Notes: generated from the sequence alone by a model not told the origin. A stretch of DNA of 64,000 nucleotides from Ariolimax columbianus (GCA_036924085.1 JAVGWX010000009.1:65482436-65546435), one strand, 5' to 3'. Shown: positions 10,500 through 22,490, counted from the first letter of the stretch. Made by a program: numbers and translations.

Positions 10500-12800
10500 G
10501 TTCTACATGTCCATCTGTTGTCAGGCAACCGTACCACATGTCCATCTGTTGTCAGGTATACGTACCACATGTCCATCTGTTGTCAGGTATGCGTACCACA
10601 TGTCCATCTGTTGTCAGGCAACCGTACCACATGTCCATCTGTTGTCAGGTATACGTACCACATGTCCATCTGTTGTCAGGTATGCGTACCACATGTCCAT
10701 CTGTTGTCAGGCAACCGTACCACATGTCCATCTGTTGTCAGGTATACGTACCACATGTCCATCTGTTGTCAGGTATGCGTACCACATGTCCATCTGTTGT
10801 CAGGTATACGTACCACATGTCCATCTGTTGTCAGGCAACCGTACCACATGTCCATCTGTTGTCAGGCAACCGTACCACATGTCCATCTGTTGTCAGGTAT
10901 ACGTACCACATGTCCATCTGTTGTCAGGTATGCGTACCACATGTCCATCTGTTGTCAGGTATACGTACCACATGTCCATCTGTTGTCAGGTATACGTACC
11001 ACATGTCCATCGGTTGTCAGGTATGCGTACCACATGTCCATCTGTTGTCAGGTATACGTACCACATGTCCATCTGTTGTCAGGTATACGTACCACATGTC
11101 CATCGGTTGTCAGGTATGCGTACCACATGTCCATCGGTTGTCAGGTATGCGTACCACATGTCCATCGGTTGTCAGGTATACGTACCACATGTCCATCGGT
11201 TGTCAGGTATGCGTACCACATGTCCATCGGTTGTCAGGTATACGTACCACATGTCCATCGGTTGTCAGGTATACGTACCACATGTCCATCGGTTGTCAGG
11301 CAACCGTACCACATGTCCATCTGTTGTCAGGTATGCGTACCACATGTCCATCTGTTGTCAGGTATACGTACCACATGTCCATCTGTTGTCAGGTATACGT
11401 ACCACATGTCCATCGGTTGTCAGGTATACGTACCACATGTCCATCTGTTGTCAGGTATACGTACCACATGTCCATCGGTTGTCAGGTATGCGTACCACAT
11501 GTCCATCTGTTGTCAGGTATACGTACCACATGTCCATCTGTTGTCAGGTATACGTACCACATGTCCATCGGTTGTCAGGTATGCGTACCACATGTCCATC
11601 TGTTGTCAGGTATACGTACCACATGTCCATCTGTTGTCAGGTATACGTACCACATGTCCATCGGTTGTCAGGTATGCGTACCACATGTCCATCGGTTGTC
11701 AGGTATGCGTACCACATGTCCATCGGTTGTCAGGTATACGTACCACATGTCCATCGGTTGTCAGGTATGCGTACCACATGTCCATCGGTTGTCAGGTATA
11801 CGTACCACATGTCCATCGGTTGTCAGGTATACGTACCACATGTCCATCGGTTGTCAGGCAACCGTACCACATGTCCATCTGTTGTCAGGTATGCGTACCA
11901 CATGTCCATCTGTTGTCAGGTATACGTACCACATGTCCATCTGTTGTCAGGTATACGTACCACATGTCCATCGGTTGTCAGGTATACGTACCACATGTCC
12001 ATCTGTTGTCAGGTATACGTACCACATGTCCATCGGTTGTCAGGTATGCGTACCACATGTCCATCTGTTGTCAGGTATACGTACCACATGTCCATCTGTT
12101 GTCAGGTATACGTACCACATGTCCATCGGTTGTCAGGTATGCGTACCACATGTCCATCGGTTGTCAGGTATGCGTACCACATGTCCATCGGTTGTCAGGT
12201 ATACGTACCACATGTCCATCGGTTGTCAGGTATGCGTACCACATGTCCATCGGTTGTCAGGTATACGTACCACATGTCCATCGGTTGTCAGGTATACGTA
12301 CCACATGTCCATCGGTTGTCAGGCAACCGTACCACATGTCCATCGATTGTCAGGTATGCGTACCACATGTCCATCTGTTGTCAGGCAACCGTACCACATG
12401 TCCATCTGTTGTCAGGTATGCGTACCACATGTCCATCGATTGTCAGGTATGCGTACCACATGTCCATCTGTTGTCAGGCAACCGTACCACATGTCCATCG
12501 ATTGTCAGGTATGCGTACCACATGTCCATCGGTTGTCAGGTATACGTACCACATGTCCATCGGTTGTCAGGTATACGTACCACATGTCCATCTCTTGTCA
12601 GGTATACGTACCACATTTCCATCTGTTGTCAGGTATCCGTACCACATGTCCATCTGTTGTCAGGTATCCGTACCATATGTCCATCTCTTGTCAGGTATGT
12701 TTACCACATGTCCATCTGTTGTCAGAAATGCGTACCACATGCCCATCTCTTGTCAGGTATGCGTACCACATGTCCATCTGTTGTCAGGAATGCGTACCAC
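10500..12800. repeat. 31-bp satellite array (~74 units) with higher-order structure
   Basis: Units of exactly 31 bp vary mainly at two sites: tct/tcg in 'ccatctg/ccatcgg', and tatac/tatgc/caacc. The variant order recurs. The 'caacc' unit at 11301 reappears at 11859 (558 bp = 18 units) and at 12324 (465 bp = 15 units), so blocks were duplicated as higher-order units. The unit lacks stops in any forward frame and 31 is not divisible by three. All three forward frames are therefore open for more than 2.3 kb. I regard these frames as artefacts. Units degrade after 12590. Confidence 0.95.
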
Positions 12801-13400
12801 ATGTCCTGCCCAACGAAGTTTGCCTGATACCGCTGCTTCCACTACGTCCCGAAACAAAGTTTGATATTTCTTCCTGTCGAATCTTATCTCGTATCGACAT
12901 TTTTATTACGCGCCGTTCCATTGCTATCTCAATGACTCTGAGCTTCTCTGCGTCTAGTTTGCGCAAGTTCCGCACGTCACAACCATCAACCATTGCTGGA
13001 AGGGCCATTGAATTGGAAGGATTTGCTCTTGCTGCGCTGTCTTTCATCTCTTGGAGACTAAATGTAGTTCACAGAAACCCAATCTGCTTTTCGTCTAGAG
13101 ATTTTGTGGTTGGTATTTAGCTTTTGGCCTAGGTAGATATAGGACATACTCGATGGTTTCCTTTCCTAGACTCATGTCCTGCTTTGGGCAGTGCGAGTTT
13201 CTGAGACACCGTGTTTTATTTGTATTTACTTTTAGACCAGAATCTCGTTGATGGATTGTTGAAATTCCTCATTTGTATGATGACTGACGAACACGATGTC
13301 ATGTGCAAAGTGTAATTTGGGGGAGCCACTGGCTCCTTGTAATTTATTTACACCTCGTTGATACAATTTAATTGTTGGAAACCTCTTCGTGGGCTGCGTA
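12800..13400 (-). mobile_element. LINE RT palm-to-thumb fragment
   Basis: Reading leftward on the minus strand from about 13420: 'LHFAHDIVFVSHHTNEEFQQ' (the F-A-D-D catalytic box with the first Asp replaced by His), then 'YIYLGQKLNTNHKIS' (13130), then 'DAEKLRVIEIAMERRVIKMS' followed by IRDKIRQEEI (12990-12850). The last resembles the 'K.L...Q.AMER.ML.ISLRDRIRNEEI' block of metazoan LINE RTs. Frameshifts separate the blocks, so it is a pseudogene. It abuts the right end of the 31-bp satellite. Confidence 0.85.
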
Positions 13401-13857
13401 GGCGGTAAACAGATATTACTGTCAATCACATATTACATTGTGCTCTCAGTCTTGTATTGGGACTGTTCTTCTTTCTCTCTCACGAAGATTACGCCCGGAA
13501 ATCACCCTGGTACCGAGCGTACAGGAAACGTTAAGACACGACGAAGACATGAAATTAACAGTGCTCCTATGTGACATTTGGCACATGTCAAGGTCAGTGG
13601 GAACTGACATTCTTGTTATAGTTCATATATTTTTGTTTCAAACGAAATATTAATGATAGTTTGACACAGTTATTAATTCTCTTAATCTTGTTGCGAATAT
13701 GCTGTAAAAGTTTTGATTGAGCATAAAAAACAACTTTAAAAAAACAACAATACAACATTAAATTCATGAGCTTCTGAGCATTAGATTAGTTAGTGCGCTT
13801 GCCTCTTTGGGTTTAGGTATCAAGTTCAATTCCCTATCTCGTCACGATGTGGCCTAC

Positions 13858-13926
<69 letters not shown>

Positions 13927-14084
13927 CAGTTGGGGAAAGCAGGAAACTGCGATAGGGTTGGTTGTCACCCGTTATTAAAGAAAACATGAGGTTTACTAAT
14001 AAAATGATGTTAGCCCTTCACTACCGAGAGCAGGGTAGATATGGTAACATCAAATACAAATAGGAAACCAATTTTGAAAGGACA
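13401..14084. repeat. Intergenic sequence with a 62-bp (TA)n tract
   Basis: A pure (ta)n run occupies 13861-13923. Just left of it (13785-13850) is a tRNA-like stretch with A-box-like 'ttagttagtgcgcttg' and B-box-like 'agttcaattccc', probably a SINE head. No gene is seen. Confidence 0.6.
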
Positions 14085-14525
14085 AGGGATAAACAAAGAC
14101 AGTGAAAAAAGTGATCTCGGCATGGCGGATAAGGAAACTACAGAGAGACAAGCAAATATGGTATGCCATGAGAACTCCGACAAGATGGATCGGGAAATTA
14201 AAGAGATACAAGTAAATATAGTGTAGAATGGGATCTTAGATTTGGTGGATCTGGAAATTAAATTAAAGAGACACAAGCACAGACAGTGTAGAATGAGTTC
14301 TTCAACTTGGTGGATCGAGAAATTATAGATACACACACATACAGTGTAGAATGAGATCTTCGACTTGGTGGATCGAGAAATTATAGAGATACACGCACAT
14401 ACAGTGTATAATGGGACCTCCTGTTTTTGTATGGATCGGGAAATTAAAGAGAGACAAGCTGATATAGTGTAGAATGGGACCTCCTGCTTTTGATGGGTCG
14501 GGAAATAAGAAAGATGTGCTGGTCT
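14085..14525. repeat. ~62-bp diverged tandem repeat, about 7 units
   Basis: Units share 'cagtgtagaatg', 'ggtggatcgagaaattatag' and a short 'acacaagca' spacer, with many substitutions. An open frame runs on the minus strand across several units because stops are rare. Confidence 0.75.
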
Positions 14526-14794
14526 CCATTTTCTACGCCAATTTGATAACTGTCCTCCCCTTGTGTCCCAATACAGCGCTTGTATGTTTAGGTTGTATGC
14601 GATATAGGACGTAGAAGTACGAGAAAGACCAAGGACGGCAGAGACATACACAACTTTAAAAAAACACAGTTGCCGGTAAAAGACGTTTCAAATAAAATGC
14701 GTTGGGCATTGATTACTGCGGAAGGTATAAATTAGATGATTTTTTTTCAATTTCTGAAATCTTTCAACTGCAAACGTTATCTCTTCTGCAAATA

Positions 14795-15015
14795 TGTTCT
14801 CAGTTTCATATGTCCTCGTTTCATATGTTCTCCGTTTCATATGTCCTCGTTTCATATGTTCTCCGTTTCATATGTCCTCGTTTCATATGTTCTCCATTTC
14901 ATATGTTCTCCGTTTTCATATGTTCTCCACTTTCATATGTTCTCCGTTTTCAGATGTTCTCCGTTTCAAATGTTCTCAATTTCATATGTTCTGTGTTTCA
15001 AATGTTCTCCGTACG
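14795..15015. repeat. 16/17-bp minisatellite
   Basis: Repeats of 'tttcatatgttctccg' and 'tttcatatgtcctcg' occur, at first alternating as ~32-bp dimers and then degenerating. Confidence 0.85.
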
Positions 15016-15105
15016 ACCCCGATGGTTCAGTTGGTAAACGAAGAACTGCAGCTAAAAATGAGTAAATCCTTAGATCATTGGCTCGAATCCAACTCGCGGG
15101 AATGT
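15012..15105 (+). mobile_element. tRNA-like SINE head
   Basis: A-box-like 'gatggttcagttggtaa' and B-box-like 'ggctcgaatcc' are spaced about 50 bp apart, as in tRNA-derived SINEs. There is no acceptor-stem pairing for a functional tRNA and no copy elsewhere in the window. Confidence 0.5.
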
Positions 15106-15386
15106 TTTCTTTCAAATTTATATGATACAGATCTTTTCATCTTTTCAAATTGCTGCTTTCATTGACAAGTAAAGCGTCATTAAATATTAAATAAAGTACA
15201 TTTTATTTCTCAATCTAACCATTAATATTTGTTATACACTGAGTATTTAACGCAGCAATATTGTATTCCAATTTTTTAGTCCGGAAATTGTTTAACACAG
15301 ATTAAGTGAGAATGACATGCTGTTCTAATCTTTGCGTATTAATGTTGTATTGTATTAGTCCGACATGTTTGACTTGCACTATAGTA

Positions 15387-15984
15387 CCAGGCGTGTACAA
15401 ATTAAACCGGACCTAACTGCACCAAATGAACATCTGCTTGATGACATCAATTATTGTGTAAATAGCACATACCGGCCGTCAAGTTTGCAAAATTCCAATA
15501 TCCTCCGACTTATAGTTTCCTTAACAGGTCGTTGAAAACATGGCGGGTGTTGTATAGAATCCGCCTAGAGTTGATCAGCGAGCGGTGATTTGGTTTCTGA
15601 TAGCTGAAATATGTCGACCAGTTGACATTCATCACAGAATGCAGGCAGGATATGGTGACAAAAGTGTGTCGAAGACAACAATGTCGATTTTGACAGTGAT
15701 GTTCAAAGAAGGACGTGAGTTAACGAAAGATCTTACTAGACCAAGTCAGGCACATATTGTTGCGCCAGTAGATGTCATCGTCAGAATTGATGCAACAATT
15801 CGGGTCAACATACACTGCCTGCATTCTGTGATGAATGTTAAGGAAACTATGAGTCGGAGGATATTGACATTTTGGAAACTTGACGTTCGGCATGTGCTGC
15901 TCACACCAGAATAGACGTCATCATACGCGTCGTACTTATGTTCACCAGGTGCAGTTAGGTCCGGTTTAATTTGAACACGTCTCG
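15387..15984 (+). mobile_element. Tc1/mariner-like non-autonomous element with long TIRs
   Basis: A 598-bp element is flanked by TA on both sides (15385-15386 and 15985-15986). The terminal ~35 bp are near-perfect inverted repeats sharing 'aaattaaaccggacctaac', and weaker inverted similarity continues to about 145 bp from each end. Between them lies a remnant of a transposase N-terminus: 'VDQRAVIWFLIAEICRPVDI', 'HHRMQAGYGDKSVSKTT', 'MFKEGRE'. This resembles the first helix-turn-helix region of mariner-type transposases. The DDE catalytic domain is missing, so it could move only in trans. A related copy is at 59155-59558. Confidence 0.8.
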
Positions 15985-16797
15985 TATACCGAGGTTGTAG
16001 ATTTACTTATGTCATTATTCCATGGATGTTGCTAGTGATTGAAGAATGATGCCTGCATCTGTTAGTGACTGCACCATACATATATGTACACATCAAACAG
16101 AAAAACAATGGTTTTTTTTTAGTTCATGTGATTTCTTCTTCTATTTATTCTACTTCGTCTTTACATCCAGAATGATATTTGGTTTATGGCAAATCATGTT
16201 TATTTAATATTGTTCAATTGATTTCTTCTTCTATTTATTCTATTTCGTCTTTACATCCAGAATGATATTTGGTTTCTAACAAATCGTGTTTATTTATTTG
16301 AAAGTAGCTATTTTGTAAAAAAAACTCCGACAATATGTATTTCGGAAATTTAATTTCTGTTTGTTGTAGTTCCTAATTCCTGACGGTATTATCTCTTGTT
16401 GTTGTGTACACTTTTGGTGATTATTATCATCGAAAGAAGGAAGACATAGATGTTCAGTTAAGTTGATTATGACATTGCAATAACGTTTAATGTTAGATCA
16501 TGAGACGTGACCTTATTGGACGACACGTTCATTGGAGGAATTTTGGGATTATTGTGCGATGATTAATGAGTTGTTTGGAAATCAAGGAATGAAAGTACAA
16601 TTGTTGACACATTGTCAAGAGATTTGGTTGCTTTTCGGGGTGGTGGTGGGGGGGGGGGGGGTGAGAAAATGACATTTTATTAAGAGATGGACGTGAGAAA
16701 GTTAAGAGACGAGGACTTATGATTTTAAGATTTAGAAAAGAAGGCTGATAGGGCATATTTTCAGCAGATTATGAGGTAAAAGTGGAGGTAGAGATTC
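15985..16797. other. Non-genic; 77-bp direct duplication
   Basis: 16131-16208 and 16221-16297 are near-identical direct copies, about 90 bp apart. A G-run (16646-16662) and AT-rich sequence follow. No gene is seen. Confidence 0.6.
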
Positions 16798-17737
16798 TTC
16801 TTCTTCTTCTTCTTCTTCTTCTTCTTCTTCTTCTTCTTGTTCTTCTTCTTCGTACGCTGTCAGACAACTTGAATTTGTTCGAAGAAAGCAGCTGTCACCG
16901 CGAGGCTGTCAACACTGCCATAGAGCTTTTCTAGTGTTGGCACTGGTGATGGCCATATGTGCTTTCTCTGGTCCTCGTATGTTGGACAATTTTGCAGCAG
17001 ATGTTCGGCGGTCATTTTCCCTGTACCACAGATGCATTCGTCAGTGCCACCTATCTTCACTTTATTGAATAGATGATACCTCAGTCTGTTGTGGCCTGGG
17101 CGGAGTCTGAAGACCACGACCTGCTCTCTTCTGTTCAACTGGTAATAGGCGTCATTTTTTATGTAGCCAGTATGTTCTGTTTCCCATTTGGCCATGTATC
17201 TGGCCCTAAAATACTTGTTAGACTCTTCGTAGGTCACACTAGAATCAGATTGTGGTAGTCTTGCACCTTCTTTTGCCAGTATGTCTGCCTCCTCGTTGCT
17301 TTAGATGTTACAATGGGATGGAATCCACTGTACCACTACTCTTTTTGGTGCGGACTGCTGGCATAGTTGACAGAGTACTGCTCTTAAATCATTAAGTTCA
17401 GTATTTTTCTGGCTTTTTAGTGCTGTAACCACGGTCAGGGCATCTGTAAACAGGACTATCTGGCTTTCATTGCTTTCGCCTGTCAGCATTGCTTTTACTG
17501 CAGCCCTCAGTGCCTCTGCCTCCGCTTTGAAATTGCTTGAGAATTTACAGTTGCCACTGACAGTGTTATTTTTCTACCATTTGGTAGGCTCAGGAATACC
17601 CCTCCCCCTCCATTCTCTGTTGTGTTTGTTACAGAACCGTCTGTGTATGCATTGGTCCAGTCCATGCTTAGGTAGTTTTCCGCTATGTACCTCAGGGTTA
17701 TGTCTCTTATTTCTTTTTCAGTCATATTGTGTAGAGA
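16798..17737 (-). mobile_element. I/Nimb-like LINE, RNase H and C-terminal end (LINE A)
   Basis: Read right to left, the minus strand gives 'AENYLSMDWTNAYTDGSV' with 'ENGGGGVF' (RNase H start, 17680-17580), 'IVLFTDALTVVTALKSQ' (17470-17400), 'VVVQWIPSHCNI' (17340-17305), 'FRLRPGHNRLRYHLFNKVKI' and a Cys/His knuckle 'CICGTGKMTAEHLLQNC'. The order of RNase H followed by a CxCG...HxxxxC motif is that of the I superfamily. A (GAA)n tail follows at 16798-16850. Stops and frameshifts show it is dead. It is close kin of LINE D at 34084-34692. Its upstream end passes directly into the 44/33-bp minisatellite. Confidence 0.9.
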
Positions 17738-19636
17738 TTGAGGAGATAGAAAGTTGAGTTGGGGGTCACATTGGGGAGAGAGAAAATTGAGTTGGGGGTC
17801 ATTTTGTGTAGAGATTGAGGAGAGAGAAAGTTGAGTTGGGGGTCATATTGAGGAGAGAGAAAATTGAGTTGGTGGTCATTTTGTGTAGAGATTGAGGAGA
17901 GAGAAAGTTGAGTTGGGGGTCATATTGAGGAGAGAGAAAGTTGAGTTGGGGGTCATATTGAGGAGAGAGAAAGTTGAGTTAGGGGTCATATTGTGTAGAG
18001 ATTGAGGAGAGAGAAAGTTGAGTTGGGGGTCATATTGTTTAGAGATTGAGGAGAGAGAAAATTGAGTTGGGGGTCATATTGTGTAGAGATTGAGGAGAGA
18101 GAAAGTTGAGTTGGGGGTCATATTGAGGAGAGAGAAAGTTGAGTTGGGGGTCATATTGTGGAGAGATTGAGGAGAGAGAAAATTGAGTTGGGGGTCATAT
18201 TGTGTAGAGATTGAGGAGAGAGAAAGTTGAGTTGGGGGTCATATTGAGGAGAGAGAAAATTGAGATGGGGGTCATTTTGTGTAGAGATTGAGGAGAGAGA
18301 AAGTTGAGTTGGGGGTCATATTGAGGAGAGAGAAAGTTGAGTTGGGGGTCATATTGTGTAGAGATTGAGGAGAGAGAAAGTTGAGTTGGGGGTCATATTG
18401 AGGAGAGAGAAAGTTGAGTTGGGGGTCATATTGTGTAGAGATTGAGGAGAGAGAAAATTGAGTTGGGGGTCATATTGTGTAGAAATTGAGGAGAGAGAAA
18501 GTTGAGTTGGGGGTCATATTGTGTAGAGATTGAGGAGAGAGAAAGTTGAGTTGGGGGTCATTTTGTGTAGAGATTGAGGAGAGAGAAAGTTGAGTTGGGG
18601 GTCATATTGTGTAGAGATTGAGGAGAGAGAAAATTGAGTTGGGGGTCATATTGTGTAGAGATTGAGGAGAGAGAAAGTTGAGTTGGGGGTCATATTGAGG
18701 AGAGAGAAAATTGAGATGGGGGTCATTTTGTGTAGAGATTGAGGAGAGAGAAAGTTGAGTTGGGGGTCATATTGTGTAGAGATTGAGGAGAGAGAAAGTT
18801 GAGTTGGGGGTCATTTTGTGTAGAGAATGAGGAGAGAGAAAGTTGAGTTGGGGGTCATATTGAGGAGAGAGAAAATTGAGTTGGGGGTCATTTTGTGTAG
18901 AGATTGAGGAGAGAGAAAGTTGAGTTGGGGGTCATATTGAGGAGAGAGAAAATTGAGTTGGTGGTCATTTTGTGTAGAGATTGAGGAGAGAGAAAGTTGA
19001 GTTGGGGGTCATATTGTTTAGAGATTGAGGAGAGAGAAAATTGAGTTGGGGGTCATATTGTGTAGAGATTGAGGAGAGAGAAAGTTGAGTTGGGGGTCAT
19101 ATTGAGGAGAGAGAAAGTTGAGTTGGGGGTCATATTGTTTAGAGATTGAGGAGAGAGAAAATTGAGTTGGGGGTCATATTGTGTAGAGATTGAGGAGAGA
19201 GAAAGTTGAGTTGGGGGTCATATTGAGGAGAGAGAAAGTTGAGTTGGGGGTCATATTGTGTAGAGATTGAGGAGAGAGAATTGAGTTGGGGGTCATATTG
19301 TGTAGATATTGAGGAGAGAGAAAGTTGAGTTGGGGGTCATATTGAGGAGAGATAAAATTGAGATGGGGGTCATTTTGTGTAGAGGTTGAGGAGAGAGAAA
19401 GTTGAGTTGGGGGTCATATTGAGGAGAGAGAAAGTTGAGTTGGCGGTCATATTGTGTAGAGATTGAGGAGAGAGAAAATTGAGTTGGGGGTCATATTGTG
19501 TAGTGATTGAGGAGAGAGAAAGTTGAGTTGGGGGTCATATTGTGTAGAGATTGAGAGACAGTTGGTTTGGGTTATATTGTGCTTAGATTGAGGAGAGAGA
19601 AAATTGAGTTGGGGGTCATATTGTGTAGAGATTAAG

Positions 19637-19680
<44 letters not shown>
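17737..19680. repeat. 44/33-bp minisatellite derived from LINE A coding sequence
   Basis: About 50 units of two lengths, 44 bp and 33 bp, differ by an 11-bp deletion of 'attgtgtagag'. The first unit is continuous with LINE A: on the minus strand the frame reads LNFLSPQSLHNMT and runs on into TEKEIRD of the LINE ORF. All later units repeat this same stretch ('SPQSLHNMTPNSTF'). The array ends in a short GA run (19630-19680). Confidence 0.9.
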
Positions 19681-19684
<4 letters not shown>

Positions 19685-19724
19685 GACGAATATTATTGTA
19701 GAAATTAGTGGCAGAGGTCGTGAA

Positions 19725-19744
19725 TTAGTTAAGTAGAAATGTGG

Positions 19745-19785
<41 letters not shown>

Positions 19786-19793
19786 AAAGTGGA
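19725..19793. repeat. AT-rich ~55-bp minisatellite unit, left part
   Basis: 'gtagaaatgtggacattttatata' style sequence with a (TA)n run. The same repeat resumes at 22334 on the other side of the LINE, so the LINE interrupts it. Confidence 0.7.
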
Positions 19794-22346
19794 CATCATA
19801 CAGAGAAAATGGCAGCAAACATCCTAGCTGAATTGTTCAGAGATGAGAGTACCACAACATTGACACGAGAACGCAAACTAGAAGTCAAAAAGAGATATAC
19901 GAGAACCCGAAGACACAGCATGCGGATCCCTGCATGAAGTCATCATTCAAAATGATAGAGTTAAACACTGCTATTCAGAAACTGAAAAACAAGAAAGTTC
20001 CAGGAAAAGGTGACATCACAAATGAAATGATTAAAAACCTAGTCCAAGAAGAAAACTCCTGAAAATCTTCAATCAATCATGGAGCAAAGGTAAGATCCCA
20101 GACCAGTGGCGGGAGGCTATCATTATCCCCATCAGAAAACCCAAAAAGGATAAGACAAGCAAGGAAAGTTATAGGCCAATAAGCCTGCTCAGCTGTGTTG
20201 GAAAAGTCATGGAAAAAATGGTAAACGCAAGACCAATAAAACATCTGGAAAAAAACCATCTCCTACTCAATTCACAGTCAGCGTTTAGGAAAAACCGCAA
20301 CACAGAAGACCAACTAGTGTACCTAACCTAAGAAATAGAAAATGCATTCCAAGGTAAGGAAAAAGTACTTGCGGTCTTTGTGGATATGGCAAAAGCGTTT
20401 GACAATGTATGGAGAGAAGGACTCTTCCTAAAATAATTAAACAACACAATAAAAGGGAGAATGTACAGCTGGATACAAGACTTCCTCCGATACAGAACAG
20501 CAAGAGTCAAATTAGATGGATCACTGAGCCATATACTAACTCTCCAACAAGGCGTACCCCAGGGAGGCGTCATCTCTCCTACCCTCTTTATCCTGTTCAT
20601 AAACGACATAGCGGGAAAATTCCCAAAGACGACTTCGCAATGTGGAGTGCTGCAGAAAAACTACCAAAGGCTGAAAATAGAATGCAGACATCACTGGACA
20701 CTGTTGGAAAATGGGTTACAGATTGGGGATTTGCAGATTAACATCTCAAAGACAGTCGCAACATGCTTCTCACTGTCCATCACTAAGGAAGAAACAAAAC
20801 TTATTCTAAATGGCAAAGAGCTTGTACAAGAAAATATCCCTGTGTATCTCGGAGTTAAAATGGACAAGAGACTCATATGGAGGGAACAGATACAGGAGAT
20901 AGAACAAAAAGCAACCAGAAAACTATCCCTCATGAAAAAGCTGGCCGGAACAAGCTGGGGTGCAAATAGCAACATCCTCAAAAATGTATACACTGGCACA
21001 GTCAGGCCAGTACTTGAATACGGCATGACAGCCTGGACCACAGCATCAAAAACAAACACGGAACACCTAACCAAAATTCAAAATTCAGGCTTAAGGATAA
21101 TAACAGGAGGAATGAAGACTACACCAATCCAGAAAATGGAAACATATACAAATATAAGACTCCTAAATACTAGACGAGAGGAAAGAGTGCTGACACATAA
21201 TAAAAAGATGCTACGCATGCCTGATCATCCCATACATATCAAACTAAAACACCCAGTTAAAAATAGGCTAAAGAGAACCAGCTTCATTAATATACCAAAT
21301 CACCTACACCAAAAATACGGAGAACTAATTCCTAACCAACCTACAGAAATAGAAGTACTTATTAACTATGAAGAGCCAAGCGTCAACATAAACAACATTG
21401 AAATAAGTACAGAGATCCCAGGAATAAGCAGAAAAGGCCAACACAGTGTCCACGAGTTGAAAATTTTAGCACAAACAATGATTGAGGAGAACTATAATAC
21501 CAAGGAATGGACACAGGTGTACACAGATGGTTCAGCAGAGGGGGCAGTTCGAAACAAGGGAGGAGGCATATTCAAAAGACACAAAAGTGGAAATATAACA
21601 GAAGAGGCCGTCCTAACAGGAAAGTTGTCCACAAACCTTAGAGCAGAATCGATGGCCCTCCTGCGAGCACTGAGAATATTTCAAACAGAAAGGCAACCTC
21701 CAACAAAAATAGCTGTATTCACGGACTGCAGTGAACTATTAGAGACAATACAAAAAACAAACAACGAACCACTGTTATCGGAAATCAGATCAGAACTGGG
21801 AAAACTCCAGAGATCCTCAACAATAGCGCCCCAGTGGCTACCCTCCCATTGTGGAATCACGGGAGACGATAGTGCTGATGCTCTGGCAAAAGATGGCAGC
21901 AAAAAGGCACAATTTAATCATCGAGTACAATACAGAGAAATCAAGAACATCATCAGAAATCAGTATACACACAAATGGAGAGAAGACAGAAACATAAGCA
22001 GTACGCCAGACCCAATTCACCAACTCAAAAGAAATCAACAAACTACCTTATTTCGCCTGAGAACTGGACACTGCAGACTACTAGAACATCTTTACCGACT
22101 GAAGATCTCACACACTGATGAGTGCCAATGTGGAACATGATGCCAGAACCCTGAGCATATTCTACAGGAATGCCCAATCTATAGGGAAATGAGATGCCAG
22201 ACCTGGCCAGAGGGTGCGGAGCTGTGACAAAAGCTGTGGGGCAGCCGCTCCGACCTGGTGAAGAGTACAGACTTCATCATGGCGACTGGCTTGCAGATAT
22301 TGCATGACCAAAAAGTTCCTGAACCAAAAGAAAATAGTAAAGTGGA
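19781..22346 (+). mobile_element. I/Nimb-like LINE B, 2.5 kb, dead, with 13-bp TSD
   Basis: The body is 19794-22333, bracketed by 'atagtaaagtgga' at 19781-19793 and 22334-22346. Domain order is: pre-RT 'ILAELFRDEST'; RT blocks 'SYRPISLLSCVGKVMEKM' (20170), 'AVFVDMAKAFDNVW' (20370), 'LQQGVPQGGVISPTLF' (20545); RNase H 'QVYTDGSAEG' (21515), 'IAVFTDCSEL' (21710), 'PQWLPSHCGITGDDSADAL' (21830); and a Cys/His end 'CQCGT' stop 'CQNPEHILQECP'. Stops occur at 20060, 20329, 20435 and 22138. The YADD box is broken by a frameshift/deletion near 20630. The long frame 20461-22140 is part of this pseudogene. The 5' part (ORF1, endonuclease) is absent. Confidence 0.9.
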
Positions 22347-22490
22347 AATGTGGGTCTTTTTAAATATATATAGATTATAGAGTAAAGGGGAAATGTGAAC
22401 ATTTTATGTATATTTGTAGAGTAAAGAAGAGATGTGAACATGTTATATTTATATATTTTAGAATAAAGTAGAAATGTGAACATTTGTGGG
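22334..22490. repeat. AT-rich ~50-bp minisatellite, right part
   Basis: Three to four units carry 'agtaaag.ggaaatgtgaac' followed by AT runs. They continue the repeat seen at 19725-19793. Confidence 0.75.

Noticed and set aside
10360..13120. Three overlapping >760-codon frames as genes
   Set aside because: They are the same 31-bp repeat read in three frames; no promoter, splice or domain evidence.
20461..22140. 559-codon frame as a functional gene
   Set aside because: It is part of LINE B with upstream stops, a lost catalytic box and a stop in the C-terminal knuckle.
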